This document shows positions 25,208-36,400 of a stretch of DNA of 64,000 bases, piece by piece. The stretch comes from Solen grandis. Its lineage: Eukaryota > Mollusca > Bivalvia > Adapedonta > Solenidae. Both the position numbers and the translations under genes were made by a program. The first letter of the stretch is position 1, and each line of letters opens with the position of its first letter. The notes under the pieces are model-generated. The model ran no database searches. It saw only the letters and a program-made list of their open reading frames with translations, and had not been told where the DNA came from. Location of the stretch: contig CM037789.1 of assembly GCA_021229015.1 (NCBI GenBank), positions 27,491,480-27,555,479 on the forward strand, read 5' to 3'.

Positions 25208-25456
25208 GACAGATATAGTGCTGCCACACTGCAGTATCACGCCGTAGACATGTGGCATGATATCACACCCAGTCACAATTTCCTGACACCGAGCCAATCA
25301 GTCCTGGAACTACCCTGTTATGCTGAGCGCCAAACAAGCTATAACTACTACTGTACCATTTTTTTCACGACTTTGACATGTCGCGGCCGGAAATCGAACC
25401 CACGACCTCCCGCTCCCGAGGCGGACACTCTAACCACTCGGCCACCGGGGTCGGTA
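25208..25456 (-). repeat. tRNA-derived SINE cut by gap, minus strand
   Basis: Begins at GACAGATATAGTGCTGCC directly after the N run, so its tail half is missing. It ends in a well-kept reversed head (CTAACCACTCGGCCACCGGG). Confidence 0.85.
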
Positions 25457-25656
25457 CGAGTAAATGTGGTGATATCTTTGTGCAGAATAGGCATAAATCT
25501 ATACTGTCTTTAGTTTTTTAGAAATAAAAGATTGAGGTTTACGTCTCTTATGAAGGTTGTGAATGCGTTTTTAATGTGTCATTCATATGAAACATGTTTT
25601 TTATTTTAACAAAAAAAACATACCATATGGATAGTAATATAGTTAACATATTAGAT

Positions 25657-25930
25657 CGGCCTCCCTAGCCGAGTGACTAAATGTCCGGGTCGTTTATATG
25701 TTCGATCCCTGGCCGCGACAGAGTGGAGCACGGTTATCTCCCTTAAATACTTACACAATCATTTGAAATTCTAGAATCGGTTGGCCCGGTGTCAAGATTA
25801 TGTGACTTGGTATCGTTTCATGCCACTTGTTTACGGCATAATATCGTAGGAAAACATCATTATATAAATCTGTCGTATCCAAACGACTGAGAAATTGTCG
25901 ATCGGACGTTAAGCCTAAGTCAGCAATTAA
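25657..25930 (+). repeat. tRNA-derived SINE, diverged, plus strand
   Basis: CTAGCCGAGTGACTAAATGTCC head, GTTCGATCCCTGGCCGCGAC, then a degraded body ending CGGACGTTAAGCC. Confidence 0.7.
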
Positions 25931-26932
25931 ACGAGCTCAGAAAGGTTTTTTGGTTGTTTAAAATCGTCTTACATAAACATTGAAAGAAATCATCAAGTTA
26001 TATCCTAATGAGCTGTTCAGAATATACGTCCGTATGCAAATATATCATTTATCCAACGTTTTTTGTTGTTGTTTTTAAAGGCACATTTTCACTTAGTTAA
26101 TAAGCACATTTTTATTTCTGAAGCACGCTCATGCTACCGTCATATATTCAGTAGGATACTAGTAAAACTGTATTGATAGCTGTAGGCGAGTTTTGATGTG
26201 CGCAGGATGAACAGAATAATTTCAATTATTTTTTGTATATACTACTTAAGCCTTTTACCTAGAGCGCACAATCTAATTACCTTCTAGCGCTCCGGGCAAT
26301 ACACAAATCAAGTTTGTTTAAATGGGAACTATCTGACTTTATGTGCATGAGCCGCCCTTCTTGTGTTTAATTGTATAATTTTTTGATATGTAAGTATGTG
26401 AAAGAATTACATCCTGTAAAAGCCACTCTGTATCTGTAAAAACAAGAAAAAGAATCACAACATTGGTTTCTGAAATTTTTTTGTTTCTTTCTAGATTCAT
26501 CAATATCTAGATTTAGCATAAAATGCTAACGTAATTTGCGCAATACTTCATTATCAATCAAAACGTTGTTATCATTAAATGCGTGCTTAATTCGAGGTTT
26601 CGGTGCGCATGAAAAAACAACAACAGCAACAAACAACAGGTGTGGTATCTTCATCTACTTAGTAACAGCATATTACGATATATGGGGGAAAAAACTAGAC
26701 CTGTAGCCTTAGAGTCTCGTACAGGCATTTACCTTGAACTTTATTAATGCTCGCGTGCTTATGTTTTAGTGAATAGCAGTTTATTGAAAACGTTGTCGGG
26801 TCTGGGCAATGCATCTAATTGTGTGTGTCTGAGGTACAGGATTGTTTTAGCAACACTTTTATGCTATTTTCAACCTACGCATCATCTAGCAATTTATTAT
26901 AGCGCTTTTCTACCCCTACCACTACAGTAATA

Positions 26933-27245
26933 CCGACCCCGGTGGCCGAATGCTTAGAGCGTTCACATCGGGAGCGGGAGGTCGTGGGTTCGATACCCGG
27001 CCGCGACATATCAAAGTAAAAAAAATGGTACTGGTATAGGTTTCTTGCTTGGCGCTCAGCATATTAGGATAGTTCCAGGACTGGTTGAACCGGTGTCAGG
27101 ATAATGTGACTGGGCGTAGTATCATTCCACACGTCTACGACGTGATACTGTAGTGTGGCAGCACTATATCTGTCTCAAGTAGATATCGTCGCCAAATGAC
27201 TGAAATATTGTCGTTGGAACGTTAAACCAAAACAAATAAACAAAC
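26933..27245 (+). repeat. tRNA-derived SINE, full length, within A block
   Basis: CGGTGGCCGAATGCTTAGAG head to (CAAA)n tail. The orthologous copy in the B block at 54798 shares the unusual GAATGCTTAG variant, so the insertion predates the block duplication. Confidence 0.85.
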
Positions 27246-28544
27246 AAACAACAGCAACAATAAACTAACCATTATCATCACTACTATAACCACCACAACT
27301 ATTATCATAATCATTACTTGTAGTGGTAGATCCGCCATCATCATTGGCAGTATTTAGAAATTTAGCATGGTTAGGATTGATGGTTCATGGCACCACTCAT
27401 AAACTCGCAATGTATTCCTGTTATTACGAACAAAAAAGTATATACTCGTTTTATGTTATGACAAAGGAATTACCTGTACAAAATTTGATATAAATAACAG
27501 TTTAATTGATTTCATTTGTTGTTTTAAATCGTAAGTACGATTTATAGCTTTTTTCAAGCTTTTAAACGCTACTAAAATACATATGTACTTTATCAAAATT
27601 TTAAGGCTATCCATCCGTCATTAAATTATAATCATGGTCCTTCAGATGCTTAAAAAGTCTTCAGTGAATATTCAAGCATCAACTGACTTCGAGTTATAGG
27701 CTGTTTTGCTTTAAGTCTATAAAGGCTTACATTTACAATAGATTCCCAAGATCACTTGATGAAACATGACCATAATTTAATGATGGATGGATTACCTTAA
27801 GAAACTCCATAGTCTCTCATAACCAATGAATATATATGTTAAAACACCGATATACATGTATAAATTGGATACAATCAATAACATCTCAAAGGCGTATGTT
27901 ACTGTATCCGTTGTTTTACTATATAGACAAAGAATGAAAATTGAAACACTAGAAACATATAAATGGAAATAATTGAGAGTCCCATTCTACTTTTTAGTTA
28001 TTTCCCCTGGAAGTGAGTATTTTTGCTCTTTTCTGTCATTTTCCCAAAACCAAGATTAATTTCACATTTTTGTTTGTTGTTTCATTTCTAGTCATTATAA
28101 AATGTGAATACAATTCTATCCAGTAGGATTTTCATTATGTTTTATTAAGTAAACATGCAGGTGTTTTTCTTGGAAAAATATATGTATATTTATATATGTA
28201 TATGTATATTTCTATATACTCCCGAATGCAACTATAGTATACAATCTGTTGTAAAAAATTTCTAATGACTTTTAGCCCCTATATAGACACGACAGTGGTA
28301 TCCAGTATTCATATTTGTATTACTTTTTGGAACCTGATGTGCTTGAATCGAAGCTATCCTAATAAACTGAATGAAGATCAGGTTGATTTCGGTTTCTAAT
28401 GCAGGTGCAAAATGGTTTTTCAGTCGCTACCATACTTATCAGATATTAAAGTAAGTTGCAATGATTAATTAGGTTTTAACTCACTTAAAACTTTACGGGA
28501 AGCAAGTTCGTACAACTTATTCTAATCCATCTTGACGGTATTTG

Positions 28545-28640
28545 GGTTGGACCAGTACTTTGCGCCAGGGAAGATCATGAAAAGTCCTTGCCCCTAACGG
28601 AGTTCGCCGATTTTACCGATGGATCACGGCGCCGTTCTTT
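28545..28640 (-). repeat. second-family SINE remnant upstream of extra exon 1
   Basis: GGGTTGGACCAGTACTTTG through GGCGCCGTTC. It is present in both 28.5 kb and 56.9 kb copies but absent upstream of the exon at 30418. Confidence 0.6.
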
Positions 28641-28796
28641 TTTGTGAATGTAAAGAGAATTGATCTCTAGCGTTTTATCTGCATGTTTCTTTTCCGATTT
28701 TAACTTCATCATGTTTTTGAGATTTGAACATTCGTTTCAGCAGAGGGAATAAATTCACTGCTGCAGTCTAATCGGAAGTAATATCCACGTGACAAA

Positions 28797-28928
28797 ATGA
28801 CGTCATTCAGTGTCAACCCCATTGAGGCTTTTAAGGAACTAGGAGAACACTATTCAGAGGCGCAGGCTGTGTATGTCGGCTGGAAAACGGACGTTAATCT
28901 TCAACCTCCTGTCTGTCTAAAGGACAAG
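28797..28928 (+). CDS. extra copy of carnosine synthase-like exon 1
   Basis: 44 codons starting MTSFSVNPIEAFKELGEH, intact, ending at a GT donor at 28929 in phase 0, exactly as the exon at 30418. It differs from that exon by only a few residues (I10, Q37, V39, D43) and is closer in flanking sequence to the copy at 57139. No copy of exons 2 or 3 follows before the exon at 30418. It could be an alternative first exon splicing to 30952, since phase and protein join would be correct, or a relic of the block duplication. Expression cannot be judged from sequence. Confidence 0.7.
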
Positions 28929-30406
28929 GTAACATTTAAGCTTTGTCAACATGGTATCGAATATCGTCGCATACCAACGTCGATCTGTCGATACCATCTT
29001 TCGGTTGTTGGATATTACACATGTATTTCGTCGTTTTAGAGTGTGTTGAATAACACCACTCCATTGGTTCCATCGCGGTTTTACAAAGCAATGTAAGCCA
29101 AGCAATGTACGTTTTCATTGGTCGATATTTTTTCAACGACTGCAGATCGACGTTTTGCTGTAATTGTCAAACTATTATTTTCTACCCATATCTGGGTCTA
29201 TTGATTTAAATCAAAAAGTATAGGATAAATTCTATTCAGACATTTTTACAGGCAAAAGAAGGCGGAAGCGAGCTTAGTATGCATAGGCTTGGATTCTTAA
29301 TTGAAATTTCAAAATTTTATATTGAAATTTGTCTCAAACACTGATTTTGTCCATTAGTTCGATCTACTTTGTAAAAGCAAAAACAAGTCAAAAAAGAAAT
29401 AAAAAGAAATCTTTTGCAATAAATCGCTAATAAATTTGAACTTCATATCTTCAAATTGGTCAAAATCTACATAGAAAGCCTGTTTCTTTGTTATACCCTT
29501 TCTTTGAAAACTCATCATGCTACAAATACCTCTAGATATACAGCCACAACACCAATAGAACACCAGTAACTATTACTACTCCTACCACCATTGTCATTAT
29601 TTTTAGTGGTAGTAGCAGATGTAGAGTAGTATCACCTCCATTGTCAGCAGGAGCAGAAGTAGCAGCAGTTGAAAAAAAAAATTAACATTATTAATTATTA
29701 AAAAGAATTAGTTTTGATATAAAATTAGTTACATTAATGTTTTTAGATTGATATTGTTTTGCTTATACATGTATATCTGTATCTGTATATGCATTTATCT
29801 TGCCTTCCGCTTATGTTGATGGTGATGAATTTGCATTTTTACAAAAGGAAAATCCATATTTTATTACATGGTAATAGCAGTGTTGATTAACGGCTTGGAT
29901 ATGATATCGACGTGTGGTGTCTTAATTGTCACCACTGTATCAATTATATGATGTCATGCAGAATAAACGTATTTGTTTAGTGATTTTATGATTAAATTAT
30001 CCCTAGCTCTGTGGGTTTTTTTCATTAAATTGCTTCATAAATTTCTTAAATGACCATAGCTAAGGTGCCTGGATTATATTTCAGATGTGGGTGAGAATAT
30101 CACTAAAAATAATGACTGTAGTCGTCGTATAAATAGAACTGTGGTAAACACATCAAATAAATAGACATGTTTGGAACCTGCCGTGCTAGAGTCAAAACTA
30201 TTCTGATAGACTGAAAGTTATTTTTCAAACAGGTGCGTAATAAAAGTCATCTTGATTGACTATCATCTTAATTACAATATTTGTAAATGTAAAGATATTT
30301 GAACCACTGCACTTTGCCTGCATGATTTCTTTTCGGTTTAATTTGATCATGATAATTTCAACAGAGGGAAGAAATTCACTGCTGCTGTCCTACTGAAAGT
30401 AACAAT

Positions 30407-30426
30407 CACGTGACACAATGACGTCA
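30407..30426 (+). promoter_or_regulatory. E-box plus CRE-like palindrome at the start codon
   Basis: CACGTG at 30407-30412 and TGACGTCA at 30419-30426, the latter overlapping the ATG. The same pair with the same spacing precedes the other two exon 1 copies (28786/28798 and 57128/57140). The palindrome is also coding (ATG ACG TCA, M-T-S), so its regulatory role is only a suggestion. Confidence 0.3.
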
Positions 30427-33400
30427 TTCAGTGTCAACCCTGTTGAGGCTTTTAAGGAACTAGGAGAACACTATTCAGAGGCGCAGGCTGTGTATGTCGG
30501 CTGGAAAACGGACGTTAATCTTCGACCTCCTCCCTGTCTAAAGAACAAAGTAACAATTATCTTGTTTAAACATTTTATTGGAGGATGGAAGAAAATCCTG
30601 TTGCCTCCGGAAAAGTTTAAGATCATTTTTGTTTCAGATGTCATGCAGGAATATAATATATAAGATCTCTGGAAAAAAATCCAGATTTAAAATCGTTCTG
30701 TAGGTTTAACTTGAACATTGTTATGATTATAAAACAAATATTTCAAACAATGGACCTATCAATTTGATCCAAATAGATTATTTATATATTTCAATATATG
30801 GTGGTTCTATCGAAATGCCTCTATGAATTCGGTGTCTCTGGCTTTTATGGCATGGCGTCGTTATCTTGAAATCTGTAATTCTTTGAAATACTAAATGATC
30901 ACATCATTTGACCATCGGGTGACACCTAATTTTTCAACATCCTTGACTAAGGTCCCTGAAGCCGATCCGCACGTTTATACATACTACAGCTCCCTGCAAT
31001 ACTCCCTATTTGAGACTGGTCGACCGGAAACTGTCGACCGCACGGGCACGCCACGTGTCGATCAAACTACGGAGCGGGTTGTGATTGCCGTGTTGTCTTC
31101 ACCGGTCGAGTGCATAAGTATCTTGTTGGAAGGTAGGAACTGTCTGTCCGTTTTCATTTTTTTTTCTTTTGAGTGCAGTTGATAAGATTTTGCCATCTAC
31201 TGCACTGCTGATGTAAAGAAAGGACGGTACGCAAAACCTCGACACATTTTATATAATTATGCTTTGTTCGTCTATCAATATATGTAATAACAATATACCT
31301 TTTCTGTGCCAATCATTGCCGTACAAATATTTTAATAGAATAATGAAATATTTAATCAGTCGTAAACTCTTTTTTTCAAAATGTTATTTTTTACATACGC
31401 CTTTTTATCTAAGCAATATAATATTTCATTTTTACCTGTCTGAGAAGAAATGGGGCGAGAGGTGCAAGCCGTATCATTTCTTCCCTCAACGTATCTGACA
31501 GCAGTCTCCCCCAATCAACATAATTTGAAAAATCTCTGGCGCTTGTCCGCCGTCAGTCATATTTGACTCATGCTTTAAACTATATTACTTCAATTACATC
31601 TACTTGGTATGTCTTCTAAAAAGATCCCTTACTGTTGACACTTTTAAATACACCTGCAATGTGTACATATGCTTTTGGTTTCGTCGCCTTTGTACGAGTA
31701 TACCTCAGGTTTGAAAAAAAGTTCTTTATTTATTTTCACCTCATTTGTCAGAAGTACGAGCCCCACACATTTGCGCTCAAGGATAACCCACGATCGGCAC
31801 GTTGATATATTATCTCTGTGAACAGTTTCACAATATATGTATTCAATGTAATTCATTCTCCAAAGAAGGCTTCGTATGTTCAAACGATGTTTTAAAACTG
31901 TAAAAATCTAATACGAAAGGTATAGCTGGCTTGTAGCACGAATTATTTCTTCAGTTTTGGATATATCTCATTGTAATTTGGCATTTGTGATCATATTCAT
32001 GTATGACATGTATATTGTTGAGTTTTCTTTACATATGTGATATATAGAGAAAGTTACAACATCGTATGAAGACAAAAGGCAAATGCCTTAGAATACGTCA
32101 AGATAATAATTTATATTACCTTTAACGTTTATACATTCATTCGTAGTTTATAATCTTCGATGCAATCGACGTCGAGGTCAAGGCACACTCGACACGGAAT
32201 TAACCGACGAGTAGCCATTTGATTTTTGGCTATCTATTTCTACCACGACCAGGTGGCCGACAGTTTCCCGATGGGTTCCACTTGATCCTTTCCCCCTACT
32301 GGATCAGTAAGGTTCCTTCCCAGAGTTCCCCGGGTCTATACACGCTCCTCGTGCACAAGGCAATCACGTTCCATCGTCAGGGCTATTCCTACATTGATGA
32401 GTTCACCATTCCCCGTCACGTGACCTACCTGTTGAACTATTTCACCTACAACATAACAGGTGGACAGATAAGTGATGGCAATGAACTGGAGGTAAAGAAG
32501 ACTTTATTTTTCTTTATCCTCTCTGAGGCATCATCTTTTGAAGATTTTACGTGAAGAATATAAAAAGTAACTTTATCAGAACGATTCGAACCTGCGGAAG
32601 GGAAATTTAGGGAAAGTTAGAACTGAGGTAATAGAAAAGAAAAGGGAGGCCACTTTAGCGTTCGAAATTCAAAAGCGTTTGTATTTTGATACTGTTTAAG
32701 TCACGTTTTGTTTATATACTAAATGACCTATGGTGATTGTAGGTATGAAGTGGCATGAATGAAGTTATTTTAAACACCATGTTTTCATGTTGTCATCATT
32801 TATGAAAACACACATACGCATGAAAACATGGTGTTTATATATATATAAATATATAATTTACGTTGTTTAGGAGAAAACTTAATAAAACTAAAACAAATCT
32901 TTAGAAAGTGTCATTCCTGGAAGCAAAACATATAGACGTATTATTTAATCATAAAATTATAGGTTACTGTATTTTAAATATAAATGTGTTCAAAGAATAT
33001 CTTAAATCCTGTATTTTCTTTTTTATATAAATTTGTTCAGGGTATCAACACTGTGCATCACGTTTTGCCCTTTTTCTTTTCTCATTTATCCAATTATCTT
33101 TCTTCTCTTTTTATTACCCCCAACCTTTCCTATTTTCAACATCATTTTGTTTTTTCATGATTAATTTCCTCCATTAAATGACACTATGCTGAAATAGTGT
33201 ATGGACTGTTACATCAAAATGCATTGAAATGTAATTGAAATGGAATAATCAAATAAATCAGAGAAAAGGGTGTCTTTACTAACTTTTACTGTTTTGTCCC
33301 TAAGAAAACGCCAGTATGACTAATTTAAGATCCTCTTGTTGGTATATTTATTGTTGATATTGTAAGTAAATTTGCGAGTCTCTAATTTATGAAATACTCT

Positions 33401-36400
33401 TAAAACATATGGTACCTGTATAAAAATATAGTTCAATAAACCTCATTACAGAAACATCTGGATTGCCCTATGAGCAGCTCTGTAGAGCTAGCAACCCTTG
33501 TTGATGACAAAGTCTGGACACGTCTTATAATGGCGGAAGTTGGACTCGGGTACCCGGAAACGTTGGCGTTTTTCTATAAACAGAATAGAGCAATGTGCAG
33601 CAATTCTGAGAAGATAAAGATTATTGCCATGGAGGACAAGGAAAAAACTGACGTGATCAAAGATGAGGTCCACAAATTCCTTAATTTGCCGTTCATGGCG
33701 GAGGTGGAAAAGGTACATGACTAGATAATGCTAGTGACTAAAACTCTTTTATTTTGTTTTTAAACGCATCATGCTTAACTTCAGCTTCTTGATTTAAACA
33801 GACACCTATACCAATAAAGACTCCAACATTACAGCTTTAAGTTTTGTATGAAGCTGATTTTCTTTTACTAAGAATTTTCATGAGATGAATCATTCCAATT
33901 GGTTTGCAATAAATAGGGTTTCCTATCCGATTGCCAATCTCCAACGTCGGAAAACTTGCACAGATCTCTGCCACAGTGTGTTAAAAATAGCTGAATCACA
34001 AGACAAAAATAACGTGACTTTTTGAACACACCATGACCAGTGATACTCAGTGTGGTTGTGATTAATGAGGAGCAAATCAGCTGGCTGATTTGCCTGTTAT
34101 TAGCCGGACATCGGTATATAATTGAAACACGATCGTGGCGACGGAAAACTCAGAAACGACAAAACTGAACTATTTGGATATCTTGCCACTGAAATCATAA
34201 GAAAGAGCTTTAATGTTTGTATATAAAAGAAATCCTATTTTTTCCCTCAGATTGTAGTCAAGCCGTCATGGCCGAACGCCTACGGTAGTATTGGCGTCAC
34301 GATCCATAACGCCAAAAATTTCAGCTCGGTAATCGAGGCCGTCGTTGGGCTTTGGAAACTGACCGAGGAAGGCTCGTCAGTGCTTGTGGAGTCTTTTGTA
34401 GATACCATCGCCCTTAACGAAGGCAAGTCATGCTAGGCATTAAAAATTATTCGAGATGTAAAGTGGACGATTTTCTTCTTTTCACTGTACAGAATATAAT
34501 TAATTCCGTTTATAGCAAATCATTTTTATTTTTATTTTACATGATTTCAGAGTTGAACAGCAAGTTACAGTGGTTGGCGGAGGAGCAAAATGGATTCCGT
34601 GTTCGGGTGACCGTGTGCCGAGACTTTGACAATGTACCTGTCACTACAATGGTGAGCGAATTCTTAATTTCAACCTTTAATAACCAGAGGATTAGATTTT
34701 TTGGTTGTTCACCTGAAACGAAGGACCGTTGGATTTACAGGAAAGAAAGGAGAACGAAAGACTGGAGGAAAGACTTAATGACAATAAATGTTGGATGTAT
34801 TGATGAATTGACTATTGAATATACGATTAGAAAGTTAATCAGCAAGTGAATTAAAAATATTTATACTTGTATAATATATAAAGAAAATGGTATAATAAAT
34901 AAATATATTGATAAGTGAATGCATGAATGGATTTTTAACAAGAGCTCTGATTATTGCAAAATACGCCAGTCCTGCAATTTTATCAATTCAAGGGTCTTAA
35001 CTCTGGAATGTCTGGAATATTCTGACTGGTTTTCAAACTCTGTTGAGATACTGTGTCAAATTTCATTGTAACAAAGTTTGGTGAAGATCGGCTTACGTTT
35101 GTCAGTGTTGGAAAGCAGACAGACTCTTTATTTTTTTAATTTTCATCAATTAAAGGCCATTACCAAGGAGTGTGTGTTCAAGAAATTTTGGCTAATTATC
35201 AACCCTGGCCGAGATATTGTACCGAGAAATTGGCCATAACTATGAAGTGTCTGGAATATTCAAACATGGCTGAGATATTGTAACATAACACATTATGACC
35301 AAGTTTTGTAAAATTTTGGTTCATGTTTTTTCGAGTTAGAGAGCGGATACTGTTATTTTAGTAATTTTTCATCAATGCAAGGACCGAAGTGTCTGGGAAA
35401 TTCACACTGGTTGTTAAACTTGGCTGAGATATTGTGACCAAGGTTGGTAAAGACGGTTTCGTGTTTGTTTGAGTCGGAGAGTTGACACTGTTAATTCAGC
35501 AAATTTTTAATCATTTAAAGGGCCGTTATTCCTGAGTGTTTGAAAAAATCTGGCTGATTATTATCCTCTTTTGCAGATCAACTGTGGCATGGGCCTCAAG
35601 TCGGCCCCTATTAATGGTGACAACTCAGTGGGACAGACCCTTGACACGACCCTGCTGGCGTATAACGTAACAGACCCCGTTGTCCGGAGCAACCTGGATG
35701 ACGAGATACGCTTGAAGGGCCAGGCAGTCATGGCAGAAATCATCAAGAAAGAACAGGAGTTGACAGAGGTGGAGAGGGGGGCGAAGTATGGGCAGACAGA
35801 CTTGATTGGTACGTTAATATTTGATGCATATTGATGGGCTGGACAGCGGATTAGATCCATATGTATGTTGTGGCTTTTATTTTTTGTTTTATTTTTCATT
35901 TGACACGTACATTTGCAGTAACGGAAAGAGCTACTCATGGGTGTCGGGTATTGCGAAAAAATATGTCAAATTTCATTCAAGGGCAGAGATATTAAACTTT
36001 ATAAGGAATTTCTGTCCAGTATACCAAACACAACTTTCTTTAGTGTTCAGTGAAAGAAGAATTTTATTTAAAAACGTGAATTGTAAGAATTGCTTATACA
36101 GTCACTTAAAATACGAGCTACTAAGTACTATATACCGCGGTTGTGGGTTAATTCACCTGTCATGGAATAAAATACAAACTTTAGGTAGAAAATAATCGAT
36201 TACGCTCACTTTTTTTGATATCCCAGCACATACAAGATGATGAGTCTGTCCTTCATTAGATTAATATGATTGAGAGTGATAAAAAACTGAAATATGTCGT
36301 AACATGTGGCAGTTATATATCTGTCTCAAATATAATCGACAAAAATAAATAAAAAGGCATGCATAATTTAAGTTACATCTGTTCAGGTATCGACATGATC

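Larger units (their letters stand above)
26077..29460 (+). repeat. segmental duplication, upstream copy (A block)
   Basis: Nearly collinear with 51255-57840. Matching landmarks: GTGCGCAGGATGAACAGAAT (26200/51300), the SINE at 26933/54798, ATCATGGTCCTTCAGATGC (27630/55493), the SINE remnant at 28545/56873, and exon 1 at 28797/57139. By eye the identity is above 90%. The downstream block differs mainly by the 2.77 kb LTR element and about 430 bp at 56161-56590. Confidence 0.85.

Noticed and set aside
26077..29460. The block being simply the other allele of 51255-57840
   Set aside because: The two blocks are in one scaffold on either side of a complete gene and differ by nested insertions; allelic duplication by misassembly is still possible and is raised as a check.
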